Of a stretch of 64,000 nucleotides of DNA, positions 51,962 to 60,803 are shown one piece after another. Under the pieces are notes generated by a model. The model searched no databases and had not been told where the DNA came from. It was given only the letters and a program-made list of their open reading frames with translations. The stretch comes from Ignavibacteriales bacterium (GTDB taxonomy: Bacteria; Bacteroidota; Ignavibacteria; Ignavibacteriales; Ignavibacteriaceae). The position numbers and the translations under genes were made by a program. How positions within the stretch are numbered: the first letter of the stretch is position 1; each line of letters starts with the position of its first letter. Where the stretch lies: positions 1 through 64,000 of the forward strand of contig JADJIH010000009.1 of assembly GCA_016707115.1 (NCBI GenBank), given 5' to 3'.

Positions 51962-53107
51962 TTATAAATGAACTCCAATCGCAAGTTTAGCAATAGTTTG
52001 TTTTCTGTAATCACCTGAGAAAAGATGTGAATCTGCAATTGCAAGATCAGAATAAAATATTCCGCAATTGATTTTTAGCCCGGCAATTAAAAATACTGCG
52101 TCAAATTTTTCATCAAGGTTAAAAAATGCCAATTCATAATCTCGTCCGGTATAGTAAATATTGAAAGCAGGAGAGAACATATCATTTATTTTGTAAACAC
52201 TGCCAAGAGAAAACTCAAACTGATCATTTAATCTATTGTCATCTTTCTCCCAAAAAATACCAGTACCTGAAGCAAGCAGTTTTATACTTGTGGATAAATC
52301 AATCGCAAGATCGATATTAAATATATCTGGAATATTACCTGAAATAATATTTTCAGCCTGAACATTATTAATAGAAAGATAACTGTCTGATTTTCTTATA
52401 ACCACCGTCATTCCGGATTGAGTTTGATAGTTAGACTCGAACTTAGTATTTGTCATATATGAAATACCAAGACTCGTTTCACGATTCTCGTCATTTTTAA
52501 CTATGTACTGAATACCAAAAATGAAATTTATTGCATTGTCAGTAAGTTCTGTCAAACTGCCTTGATCGTTTTGTGAGAATTTAACTTGATTGTATGTAGT
52601 GTTAAATCCAAGAACCAGTTTAGAACTTTGTGTAAATAATTCATTAAAAGAATAAGCTGCAATGGCGCTGTATGAATACACATTACCTACAAACTCCGTT
52701 ATATCTGGTGAGCCATAACCTGAACTATTCCAATTAAACTCAGTTTCTATATTGTAACGTTGATTGAATCCAAGCCCAAAGGATAAGTTATCGAATTTGT
52801 AAATGGCCCCAACAGATTGCGGCAAAAACTGGTTATTTCTTTTTACAGGGGAATCATTTAGCCAACCATTTTCTATTTCAGGATTAATCTGATAAGAAAT
52901 ACCAAACGATAAACAATCAAAATTTGATATTGAAGCAGGATTAATAACTCCAATGTTGGTAACATCATTTATTATAGTTGAATTTCCAGTAGAGTTTAAA
53001 TATGGAATTCCAAAACCTTGTGGCGGAACAAGCCAATCAATATTATCTGGTTGGGAGTAAACACTAATATTTATTAAAAAGAGAACACTCAAAATAAAAT
53101 TTTTCAT
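51962..53107 (-). CDS. Outer-membrane beta-barrel protein, paralogue 2 of 3
   Basis: 381 residues with a signal peptide (MKNFILSVLFLINISVYSQ). The conserved start is PPQGFGIPYLNSTGNSTIINDVTNIGVINPASISNFDCLSFGISYQ. KFDNLSFGLGFNQRYN and the ending LAIADSHLFSGDYRKQTIAKLAIGVHL match its neighbours on both sides. The middle (GYGSPDITEFVGNVYSYSAIAAYSF) is the most divergent of the three. Same strand and spacing of about 120 bases from paralogue 1 and 8 bases from paralogue 3. Function unknown. Confidence 0.78.
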   Translation of the reverse strand: MKNFILSVLFLINISVYSQPDNIDWLVPPQGFGIPYLNSTGNSTIINDVTNIGVINPASISNFDCLSFGISYQINPEIENGWLNDSPVKRNNQFLPQSVGAIYKFDNLSFGLGFNQRYNIETEFNWNSSGYGSPDITEFVGNVYSYSAIAAYSFNELFTQSSKLVLGFNTTYNQVKFSQNDQGSLTELTDNAINFIFGIQYIVKNDENRETSLGISYMTNTKFESNYQTQSGMTVVIRKSDSYLSINNVQAENIISGNIPDIFNIDLAIDLSTSIKLLASGTGIFWEKDDNRLNDQFEFSLGSVYKINDMFSPAFNIYYTGRDYELAFFNLDEKFDAVFLIAGLKINCGIFYSDLAIADSHLFSGDYRKQTIAKLAIGVHL

Positions 53108-53115
53108 ATTGCCCC

Positions 53116-54312
53116 TTATAAAATAATTCCTAAAGACAGTTTGCCAATTGTTTGTTTTCTGTAATCACCTGAGAAAAGATGTGAATCTGCGATTGCTAAA
53201 TCGGCTGAGAAATTATTGGAATTGAATTTAAGTCCTGCGGTAATAAATAATGCATTCATTCCTTCATTTAATCGTGAATAAAAATTGTCAGTATATTCAC
53301 AATCAGTTATATAAAATCCAAGTGAAGGTGTAAACATTTCATTAATCTTATAAACTGCGCTGACTGAAAATTCAATCTGATCTTTAAGTGAATTTGTTTC
53401 AGTTGCCCAAAATACTGATGTAAGATTTGCAAGTAATTTAAGATCGGATGCTGCATCAAATGCAAGATCAATTCTTAATTCATCTGGTAAAGTATGCAGT
53501 AAATATGAATCGCTTTGTTCTGCAGGTATTAGGACATGGTTAGTATCTTCAGGATCATAAAGTAATATCGCATCGTTATCAATTTCATACTTGGCATCAA
53601 AATATGTTTTGCTTTCGTAAGATGCTCCGATTATTAAATGTCGTTGATCATCGAAACTGATTTTATAGTTTAAACCTGCAGCAATATTACTGCTGTAATC
53701 TGTTGCACTTCCTGTTATGTCCCATATTTCATCATATCTTTCTAAATAATTTAGTGAATATCTAAACCCAAGAGTTAAATCGTTTGAGGATTGAAGTAAT
53801 TCTTTGAATGAATAGGATGCAGTTATTGAGTAACTATGAATCATTGATTCCTGTTTCACTTCAAAAAATTCTCCGGTGCCATCTGGTTGCTGAACAGTGG
53901 TTACTGGAATTGGATCCATATCCAAAGTTCCATTGTACTTTTGTCCGAATCCCAAACCAAAAGTAAAATCATTCCATTTTAGAATTCCACCAGCAGATTG
54001 TGGATAAAAATTATAAACACGACTGGTGCCAAAATCTGCAATCCAAGCCTCATCAATACTTGTGTTAAATTGATATGAAAAACCAAACGAGTAGCTTTCA
54101 AACACTGATATACTGGCAGGATTCATAAATCCTAAATTTGAAATATCATTGATAATAGATGAAGTACCTGAGGAGTTGAGTAATTTTATTCCGTAACCTT
54201 GAGGCAAAAAACTTATTACGGTTGAACCTTCCCGAGTGTTAGTTTGTGCGGGTGTTTCTGAAACACTAAATAGGATGGACTGAAGAACTAAAAATAAAAC
54301 TAACTTTTTCAT
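53116..54312 (-). CDS. Outer-membrane beta-barrel protein, paralogue 3 of 3
   Basis: 398 residues from ATG 54312, chosen for its AGGGG ribosome site and signal peptide (MKKLVLFLVLQSILFSVSETPAQ). The longer upstream reading would run through a repeat (54343-54413). It has LPQGYGIKLLNSSGTSSIINDISNLGFMNPASISVFESYSFGFSYQ, WNDFTFGLGFGQKYNGTLDMD, and the ending LAIADSHLFSGDYRKQTIGKLSLGIIL. It is most like paralogue 1 (shared VTTPENPDGTGEFF-type segment). It is the first of the tandem set and probably the promoter-proximal copy. Function unknown. Confidence 0.78.
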   Translation of the reverse strand: MKKLVLFLVLQSILFSVSETPAQTNTREGSTVISFLPQGYGIKLLNSSGTSSIINDISNLGFMNPASISVFESYSFGFSYQFNTSIDEAWIADFGTSRVYNFYPQSAGGILKWNDFTFGLGFGQKYNGTLDMDPIPVTTVQQPDGTGEFFEVKQESMIHSYSITASYSFKELLQSSNDLTLGFRYSLNYLERYDEIWDITGSATDYSSNIAAGLNYKISFDDQRHLIIGASYESKTYFDAKYEIDNDAILLYDPEDTNHVLIPAEQSDSYLLHTLPDELRIDLAFDAASDLKLLANLTSVFWATETNSLKDQIEFSVSAVYKINEMFTPSLGFYITDCEYTDNFYSRLNEGMNALFITAGLKFNSNNFSADLAIADSHLFSGDYRKQTIGKLSLGIIL

Positions 54313-54342
54313 AACGCCCCTGAAAAAATATTTTTCAAAAAT

Positions 54343-54413
54343 GTCATCACGAGCGAAGCGAAGTGATCTGAATATTAAACAGATTGCCACGTCGCTTCGC
54401 TCCTCGCAATGAC
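54343..54413. repeat. Inverted palindromic repeat (GTCATTGCGAG family)
   Basis: GTCATCACGAGCGAAGCG on the left mirrors CGCTTCGCTCCTCGCAATGAC-type arms on the right. It resembles the element at 47032-47101. The right end touches the stop codon of the gene at 54414. Confidence 0.9.
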
Positions 54414-55736
54414 TTATTTAATTATTTTTTTCTCTCTTAAAATTGTTTCAATTGTAATTGCACCAATTTCCTGCAAATCATATTTAACACGTGTGCTTGG
54501 TTTTTTAATTTTAATATATCTGCTAAGATCAATTGGAGTTCCAATAACAACAGCATCACATTTTGTATTGTTGATTGTTGTTTCAAGATCTTTTAATTGT
54601 GCATTACCATATCCCATTGCAGGAAGAAGTACTCCAATGTTTGGATATTTTTCAAAGGTTGCACTTATAGATTTTACTGTATAAGGTCTTGGATCAACTA
54701 ATTCCTTTGCACCAAGCTTTTGTGCTGCAACTACGCCAGCACCGTATTTCATTTCGCCATGAGTAAGTGTTGGTCCATCTTCAACAACAAGAACGCGCTT
54801 ACCTCGAATCATTTCTGGATGTTCAACTGTAACAGGAGATGCGGCTTCTATAATAGCTGCATTAGGATTTACTTTTCTAATGTTATCTCTTACTGTATTT
54901 ATACCAGCATTATCAGCAGAATCAATTTTATTAATTACAACTGCATCAGCCAATCTTAATGAAGTGTTGCCGGGATAATATTTCATTTCGTGTCCAGGTC
55001 TGTGCGGATCAACAACGGTGAAGGTTACATCAGCTTTGTAGAATGAAAAATCGTTATTACCGCCATCCCACAAAATTACATCAGCTTCTTTTTCAGCTTC
55101 GCGCAAAATTGCTTCATAATCTACTCCAGCATAAATGACTCCGCCTCTTGCAACGTGTGGTTCGTATTCTTCAATTTCTTCAATTGTACATTTGTGTTTT
55201 TTAAGATCAGCATAAGTTGCAAAGCGCTGTACTTTTTGTTTTACAAGATCGCCGTAAGGCATTGGATGACGAACTGCTACAACTTTTTTACCAGCAGCAG
55301 TTAGTACTTCAACAATTTTGCGTGATGTTTGAGATTTACCGCAACCGGTTCTAACCGCTAAAACTGCAATAACAGGTTTTGTGCTTTTAATTTCAGTTTC
55401 CGCAGCACCGAGTAAACGGAATGAAACTCCGCATGCATTAACGATTGATGCTTTTGTCATAACATATTCAAATGGAACATCTGAGTAAGAAAAAACTACT
55501 TCATCAACTTTTAGTTTTTTAATAAGGGTTTCTAATTCTTTTTCTTCGTAGATCTTTATTCCATTTGGATAAAGTGTGCCGGCAAGTTGTTTTGGATAAG
55601 TTCGGCCTTCAATATTTGGTATTTGTGTTGCGGTGAATGCTACAACATTGTAGTCTTTGTTGTCTCTGAAGAAGACATTAAAGTTGTGGAAATCGCGTCC
55701 AGCAGCGCCCATTATCAACACGTTCTTACGAGCCAT
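54414..55736 (-). CDS. Cyclic 2,3-diphosphoglycerate synthetase-like protein
   Basis: 440 residues. The N-terminal Rossmann-like region has NVLIMGAAGRDFHNFNVFFRDN and VVAFTATQIPNIEGRTYP. A P-loop follows in AVLAVRTGCGKSQTSRKI, then RHPMPYGDL, YEPHVARGGVIYAGVDYEAI, VILWDGGNNDFSFYKAD and VVINKIDSA. This pattern matches bacterial proteins annotated as cyclic 2,3-diphosphoglycerate synthetase, after the methanogen enzyme that makes the osmolyte from 2,3-bisphosphoglycerate with ATP. Whether bacterial members do this reaction is unclear; a GTPase/kinase role is an alternative. It stands alone with a repeat at its 3' end. Confidence 0.82.
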   Translation of the reverse strand: MARKNVLIMGAAGRDFHNFNVFFRDNKDYNVVAFTATQIPNIEGRTYPKQLAGTLYPNGIKIYEEKELETLIKKLKVDEVVFSYSDVPFEYVMTKASIVNACGVSFRLLGAAETEIKSTKPVIAVLAVRTGCGKSQTSRKIVEVLTAAGKKVVAVRHPMPYGDLVKQKVQRFATYADLKKHKCTIEEIEEYEPHVARGGVIYAGVDYEAILREAEKEADVILWDGGNNDFSFYKADVTFTVVDPHRPGHEMKYYPGNTSLRLADAVVINKIDSADNAGINTVRDNIRKVNPNAAIIEAASPVTVEHPEMIRGKRVLVVEDGPTLTHGEMKYGAGVVAAQKLGAKELVDPRPYTVKSISATFEKYPNIGVLLPAMGYGNAQLKDLETTINNTKCDAVVIGTPIDLSRYIKIKKPSTRVKYDLQEIGAITIETILREKKIIK

Positions 55737-56050
55737 AGAAATACTCTCCTTTGTGCTTTTAGATTTTGTTGTTGTATAAAAATATTTTGATTCATTTTAA
55801 ATGATATTATTAAAAATTACTGTTACAAATCTAAGGGTTTTTTACAAGAGTTTCCTTGTTATTAGTGCTAATAATAGCATCCGAAAGGTACTTTTAGAGG
55901 AACGGAATTTAAAAAGTGCGTTTAAGTTAAATAGGGCTATAAAATAGATTTGAGTATTGAAAAAATAAATTAGTTAAAAAAATTATTCCTATAGTAATTT
56001 TAATAAATTTATGGCATCCGATGGTAAAAAATAAATTTTAAGGAACAGAA
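55737..56050. other. Intergenic region between divergent genes
   Basis: 314 AT-rich bases between two diverging genes. It holds the ribosome sites of both (GGAGAG on the minus side, AAGGAAC on the plus side) and presumably their promoters. I see no strong hairpin, operator or RNA signal. Confidence 0.6.
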
Positions 56051-56440
56051 ATGAAAAATCAAATACAACATTCAGGTTCGATTTTAAAACTTCACTCTAA
56101 AAAACATTTTGTTAAAAATCTTACTCGAAGTTTTTTAATTGGATCAGGACTTATAATATTTTCACTTGGGATTGGAGGCATTGGTTATCATTTTTTTGGA
56201 AATCTAGATTGGCTTTCTGCATTTCTAAATGCATCAATGATTTTAACAGGTATGGGGCCGGTTGATCCGATGATCAGTTCAGCCGGAAAAATATTTGCAA
56301 TATTTTATTCACTCTTTAGCGGAGTTACATTTTTAATAATTGTCGGAATTATCTTTGCTCCAATTTATCAGAGATTTCTGCACAAATTCCATTTAGATAT
56401 TTATACTTCAGCCCAAGAAAATATTGAAGATAAAGAATAG
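56051..56440 (+). CDS. Two-helix ion-channel-like membrane protein
   Basis: 129 residues. A cytoplasmic start with basic residues (SKKHFVKNLTRSF) is followed by TM1 (about 27-49), a re-entrant segment LDWLSAFLNASMILTGMGPVDPM, and TM2 with SAGKIFAIFYSLFSGVTFLIIVG, then a short tail. The arrangement and the GKIFAIFY helix are those of two-TM potassium channels. The filter reads TGMGP instead of TVGYG, so potassium selectivity may be lost or changed. No regulatory domain is present. It would work as a tetramer. Confidence 0.68.
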   Translation: MKNQIQHSGSILKLHSKKHFVKNLTRSFLIGSGLIIFSLGIGGIGYHFFGNLDWLSAFLNASMILTGMGPVDPMISSAGKIFAIFYSLFSGVTFLIIVGIIFAPIYQRFLHKFHLDIYTSAQENIEDKE

Positions 56441-56506
56441 ATAAGTTTAGAAAGTGTAAAGAATTTATTTGTAGAAGGCTGTCTTATAATCTAAATATGC
56501 AGGATT

Positions 56507-56576
56507 GTCATTCCCACGAAAGTGGGAATCCATTTTCTCTCATTGTTTTTTGGATTCCCGTTTTCACGGGAATGAC
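56507..56576. repeat. Paired palindromic repeat (GTCATTCCCACGAAAGTGGGAATCC family)
   Basis: Intact unit GTCATTCCCACGAAAGTGGG... at the left faces GGATTCCCGTTTTCACGGGAATGAC at the right, about 20 T-rich bases between. It lies between convergent genes and could end transcription both ways. Confidence 0.93.
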
Positions 56577-56640
56577 ACATAAAACTCAATTTATAAGATA
56601 GACTCTTAATAGTTATTATTAGTAGAGTTGTTTCACACTA

Positions 56641-59025
56641 TTATTTCAGCAGCATCAACTTTAAGTTTTTAAATTGTTGATTAGCCTGAATTCTTGCAAA
56701 ATAAATTCCTGAACTTACATTGTTTCCGGAATTGTTTTTGCCATTCCAAATAACCTCGTAAGTTCCTGCTAGCTTTTCTTCGTTAACTAGTGTTGTTATT
56801 TCATTCCCGATAATGTCATAAATAACTAATTGCACTCGAGACCCTTCGACTCCGCTCAGGGTGACATTCGGGATGCTGTATCTGATAGAGGTGGAAGGAT
56901 TAAACGGATTTGGGTATGCGCTCAAACTAAATTCAGTTGGAATAAATTCTTCATCATCTACTGAAACAAGATTATTTGTTGTTCCTGGAGTTGGGGTCAT
57001 TGTAATCCAATTGTCTGCACCATCTGGCAATCTGCCAAAAGAAATATCAGTAATCTGAGGTCCAAATGAAATTGAATCGATAACGGTTATTCCATCATTT
57101 TCAACTAATGCAATAAATTCTCCACTTGCACTTAGTTTAAAGTTTGTATGAATGCCTTGTTGTTCTTGCTGTTCATCGCACCATATTACTAAATACTCGT
57201 TAGGATTTAAAACTAAATTTGGCTGAATGAATTGATATTTTATTAAATTATCTTTTTTATCTGTTAAATATCTACCCGTTAAAGTTATTGGATTGGAAGT
57301 AGGATTATAAAATTCAATCCAATCATCATACTCGCCATTTGGATCCGCAATTGTGATTCCATTATCGGCCATAAATTCATTGATGACAATTTCATTAGTA
57401 ATTATTTGTGATGCTCTTATATCAATTGCTTTTTTTCTTGGATAGAACTGCGATTGATTTTGATTATCCTTTACAAAAACAAAAAACTTTCCTGAGTTAC
57501 CTGCACCAAGCGGAGGAATAATCCCAATCCATCTATCTGCTTCATCAACGTTTTTTGTATTTGAAACTGGTGAATAATTCATCTGATAAATTTGTGTAGT
57601 TGATGATCCATTTGTCTGAAAGTGAATTGAAACTTCACTTAATCCATCATTATCAAATGCTGATGCGAATACATAAATAGAATCATTAGGACCCGGATTT
57701 TTAGGTTCATATTCAATTTTATACGCAATAGGTTTTGCGCTCTGGTACGATAATAATCCCGGAAGCTGTGAGTTTTTTAGATTAACAAATTCTTTTATGC
57801 CATACTTTACGTGTTGATTTGAATATCCTGATTCATTGTAGGAATTAAAAAAATCATTCGTATCAAAACCATAATCAAGTGTTCGGAAGGAATCGCTTAA
57901 AGCAGATTGTGCAATCATTGATCTTAAGCTATTAATTTTATTTTCCCAGATTGAAAGTTGATAAACATTTGTCCGGTAAAATTCCAGGAAGTGTGTGTAA
58001 AGATTTCTGTACTGAGCATTCTGCATTAATCTTTCTGCGAGCGGGCGATAACCGCCTGAAACTTTTGGGTAGTTATAAGGATTTGCATTTGTCCAGTTAA
58101 TATTAAACCAATCTATTCCGTAGGTATTGTCGTAATCATAAGGAATCAAATGAAAAATATCTTTGGTTGGTTCATGGTATAAATAATAATTATTCATCAA
58201 CGACCAATAATCATCCCATTCACCAAAAAGAATGTTCATTGCAAAATATTTTAATACTTCCGGAACTTCTATTACAGATTCAAGCGAATCTGCAAGTGAA
58301 GCAGAAGGAGTATTGTTAAGAATTGTAATAAATCTTACAAGCTTAGAAAAATCCCCAATAGATTCATTGGTACTAAGCTCGTATGCCGGTCTGCCATTGT
58401 TATTAAGATTCTTGTATAGATTAGGATCACTGCCAAGATAATTTAAATCAGCGGGGTAGAGGCACTTCCAGAGATTTCCAGTATCATCGCCAAAATTTTT
58501 GTTTAGAAATTCATCATCAATATGTTCTACGGAAATGTATAAGCCATAATACTGCCCGTTTATATAAACTTCAACGTGGTTTGCACGGCTAACTTTCATT
58601 CCAATAGTTTGATAATGATCAAAACACAATTTGCTGCGGATGATTGATGGATCATTATGTTCGCCGTTAAGATTTAATTTATCAACTCCATAAAACTCTC
58701 TTCCGGAAATAAACGTATTGAATGAAACTTTAAAAGATTTTTTTGCCGCTTCGCGTGATGTATTGCCGCGTAATCTAAATCCAATTGAATCAACAGTTTC
58801 ATTTATGAAGGTATTTTGAAAATGAAATGATGCTACAAATTCCGAATCACTTTGAACATTCTGATAAAGCCACTCGATAGCAGTTGGATCTATAGTTATA
58901 TCAACTCTTGCAACTTGTGAATCATCGTAAAGTTTCCAGCTATCATCTTGCTGAGCATATGAAAAGACAGTAATCAAGAAAACCAGAATTAATGTACCAG
59001 AGAAATATTTTTTAAATAAAATCAT
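56641..59025 (-). CDS. Secreted CotH-kinase / lamin-tail protein with T9SS sorting domain
   Basis: 794 residues. Signal peptide about 1-24. The CotH kinase-like domain (about 30-400) includes VARVDITIDPTAIEWLYQN, FRLRGNTSREAAKKSFKVSFN, KLNLNGEHNDPSIIRSKLCFD, VEVYINGQYYGLYISVEHID, and the DYDNTYGID motif of the kinase centre. A beta-sandwich follows (about 430-540), then a lamin-tail domain (about 545-680; NEFMADNGITIADPNGEYDDWIEFYNP) and a T9SS sorting domain from about 703 (AYPNPFNPSTSIRYSIPN). CotH proteins phosphorylate secreted proteins. A repeat is inserted in frame within the sorting domain (residues about 720-728, VTLSGVEGS). Confidence 0.93.
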   Translation of the reverse strand: MILFKKYFSGTLILVFLITVFSYAQQDDSWKLYDDSQVARVDITIDPTAIEWLYQNVQSDSEFVASFHFQNTFINETVDSIGFRLRGNTSREAAKKSFKVSFNTFISGREFYGVDKLNLNGEHNDPSIIRSKLCFDHYQTIGMKVSRANHVEVYINGQYYGLYISVEHIDDEFLNKNFGDDTGNLWKCLYPADLNYLGSDPNLYKNLNNNGRPAYELSTNESIGDFSKLVRFITILNNTPSASLADSLESVIEVPEVLKYFAMNILFGEWDDYWSLMNNYYLYHEPTKDIFHLIPYDYDNTYGIDWFNINWTNANPYNYPKVSGGYRPLAERLMQNAQYRNLYTHFLEFYRTNVYQLSIWENKINSLRSMIAQSALSDSFRTLDYGFDTNDFFNSYNESGYSNQHVKYGIKEFVNLKNSQLPGLLSYQSAKPIAYKIEYEPKNPGPNDSIYVFASAFDNDGLSEVSIHFQTNGSSTTQIYQMNYSPVSNTKNVDEADRWIGIIPPLGAGNSGKFFVFVKDNQNQSQFYPRKKAIDIRASQIITNEIVINEFMADNGITIADPNGEYDDWIEFYNPTSNPITLTGRYLTDKKDNLIKYQFIQPNLVLNPNEYLVIWCDEQQEQQGIHTNFKLSASGEFIALVENDGITVIDSISFGPQITDISFGRLPDGADNWITMTPTPGTTNNLVSVDDEEFIPTEFSLSAYPNPFNPSTSIRYSIPNVTLSGVEGSRVQLVIYDIIGNEITTLVNEEKLAGTYEVIWNGKNNSGNNVSSGIYFARIQANQQFKNLKLMLLK
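56841..56866. repeat. Repeat element in frame inside the T9SS sorting domain
   Basis: ACCCTTCGACTCCGCTCAGG plus GTGACA is a well-known kind of dispersed repeat with ACCCT/AGGGT ends. Read on the minus strand it encodes VTLSGVEGSR, an insertion between SIPN and VQLVIYD where sorting domains normally continue without a break. Confidence 0.8.
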
Positions 59026-59080
59026 TATTTATCCAATTATTTTAGATGATTTATAAATGCCAATTTTAAATTATCATATT

Positions 59081-59153
59081 GTCATGCTCGCGAAAGCGGG
59101 CATCTAGTCTAAATTTGTCTTAATTATTGGATTCCCACTTTCGTGGGAATGAC
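59081..59153. repeat. Paired palindromic repeat (GTCATTCCCACGAAAGTGGGAATCC family)
   Basis: A diverged unit, GTCATGCTCGCGAAAGCGGGCATC, faces an intact unit GGATTCCCACTTTCGTGGGAATGAC. It lies in the 243-base gap between the diverging CotH and M64 genes; the rest of that gap is AT-rich with only the AGGAG ribosome site of the M64 gene. Confidence 0.92.
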
Positions 59154-59268
59154 AAAACAATTTTAAAATCAATTTGACGTTAACAATTACAGACCAAAGT
59201 TCACGAAAAGATTATTAAATTACTATCACAAAAAATTTAATTAGCTTAAAAAATCCATCGAGGAGTTT

Positions 59269-60732
59269 ATGAAAGCATTTTTCTTTTTCTTTATTCTCTC
59301 AATTTCAATACTACCGCAAAATAATCCTAAGTTCGAAGAATACTTTTTGGATGAAACATTGCGCATAGATTATTTTCATATTGGCGATGCAAAAACAGAA
59401 ATGATCACGATTGATAAGATGTTTCGATATGGAATTTGGGCGGGAAGTTTAAATCATCTTATAGATAATTTTAACAATGGTAAGTATTATCTAAAAATTT
59501 ATGATTATAACTCAGGCAATTTAATTTACTCAAAAGGATTTGATACTTTTTTTGGTGAGTACGCTTCAGGTGATGATGGAGTAAACGGAGTTACAAAAAG
59601 TTTTCACGAAACAGCAATTATTCCTTTGCCGAAAAATAAAATTGCATTTGTGTTGGAAAAAAGAGATGAAAAAAATGAATTGAAAGAGTTTTTCAGGACG
59701 CTGATTGATCCCAATAGTATTTATGTAATTAAAGATAAAATTTCTGATGCTTCAGTGGAAATACTTAAACCTGTTAATAATGGCGATCCACATAAAAAGG
59801 TTGATATAGTTATTTTAGCTGAAGGTTATACAAAATCAGAAAGAGAAAAATTTGAAAATGATTTAAATAGATTTGTTGGATATTTCTTTGAACAGGAACC
59901 ATATAAATCACAGAAAGATAATTTTAATATTTACGGCGTCTTCAAACCTTCTGAAGAATCAGGAACAGATTTACCCGGTGCAGATATTTTTGTAAACACT
60001 GAGCTTAATACAACTTTCTGGTCACTTGGTTCAGAAAGATATTTGATGACAGAAGATAATTTATCAATGCGTAACCTTGCAGCTTTTGTTCCTTATGATG
60101 CAATTTACATTCAGGTTAATCATCCACGTTACGGCGGCGGCGGAATTTATAATCAATACTGCACTTACACGACAGATAACCAATTTGCAAAATATTTATT
60201 CACCCACGAGTTTGGTCATTCATTTACAGGATTAGCAGATGAGTATTACACTTCGGATGTTGCATATAATGATTTCTTCAAGCCAACTGTTGAACCGGTT
60301 GAACCAAACATTACTGCTTTGATGGATCCGAAAAATATTAAATGGAAAAAATATTTGAGTGAAGGAATTGAAATTCCAACACCATGGGAAAAAGAAGAGT
60401 TTGATAAATTCAGTTACGAATGGTTAAAAGAAAGAAATAGATTAAACAGTTTTGTATCCGAGTTAAAAAGAAATCGTGCACCCGAAAATGAAATAAAAGC
60501 TGCTGAAGAAGAATATGCAATGAAAGATAAAAAGCAATCAGAAAAAGTTGATAAATATTTAATGAGCAGTAAATACTGGAATAAAGTTGGTGCATTTGAA
60601 GGGGCCGGCTACCAGCCAAAAGGAATTTATCGTCCAATGCTTGATTGCATTATGTTTTCAAAAGGTGATAAACCATTTTGTAAAGTTTGTGACGAAGCAA
60701 TTAAAGAAGTTATTGGCAGTTATACGAAATAG
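59269..60732 (+). CDS. M64 family (IgA peptidase-like) metalloprotease
   Basis: 487 residues with a short signal peptide (MKAFFFFFILSISILPQ). The N-terminal domain (about 20-165) is beta-rich. The catalytic domain begins at VDIVILAEGYTKSEREKFENDL and contains the zinc site H313-E-F-G-H317 within HEFGHSFTGLADEYY. RPMLDCIMFS and FCKVCDEAI near the end are family landmarks. There is no T9SS sorting domain, so it is probably periplasmic. A long charged helix (about 380-425) is inserted after the zinc site. The substrate is unknown; related enzymes cut immunoglobulin A, but in a free-living cell general peptide breakdown is more likely. Confidence 0.92.
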   Translation: MKAFFFFFILSISILPQNNPKFEEYFLDETLRIDYFHIGDAKTEMITIDKMFRYGIWAGSLNHLIDNFNNGKYYLKIYDYNSGNLIYSKGFDTFFGEYASGDDGVNGVTKSFHETAIIPLPKNKIAFVLEKRDEKNELKEFFRTLIDPNSIYVIKDKISDASVEILKPVNNGDPHKKVDIVILAEGYTKSEREKFENDLNRFVGYFFEQEPYKSQKDNFNIYGVFKPSEESGTDLPGADIFVNTELNTTFWSLGSERYLMTEDNLSMRNLAAFVPYDAIYIQVNHPRYGGGGIYNQYCTYTTDNQFAKYLFTHEFGHSFTGLADEYYTSDVAYNDFFKPTVEPVEPNITALMDPKNIKWKKYLSEGIEIPTPWEKEEFDKFSYEWLKERNRLNSFVSELKRNRAPENEIKAAEEEYAMKDKKQSEKVDKYLMSSKYWNKVGAFEGAGYQPKGIYRPMLDCIMFSKGDKPFCKVCDEAIKEVIGSYTK

Positions 60733-60737
60733 TTTAT

Positions 60738-60803
60738 CTCTGCGCCTTAGCGTCTCTGCGTGAAATTGCCTTTTCTTTACCACAGAGACACAGAGTCACG
60801 GAG
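60738..60803. repeat. Inverted repeat (CTCTGCG...CAGAGACACAGAG family)
   Basis: CTCTGCGCCTTAGCGTCTCT on the left is answered by ACCACAGAGACACAGAGTCA on the right. This type of dispersed element is common in environmental Bacteroidota genomes. Its right arm includes the stop codon (60796-60798) of the adjacent methyltransferase gene. Confidence 0.85.

Noticed and set aside
53116..54390. Longer start (54390) for outer-membrane paralogue 3
   Set aside because: It would translate through the palindromic repeat and bury the signal peptide; ATG 54312 has a good ribosome site.
47032..60803. CRISPR array formed by the recurring palindromes
   Set aside because: The units are isolated pairs separated by kilobases, with no regular spacers and no cas genes.
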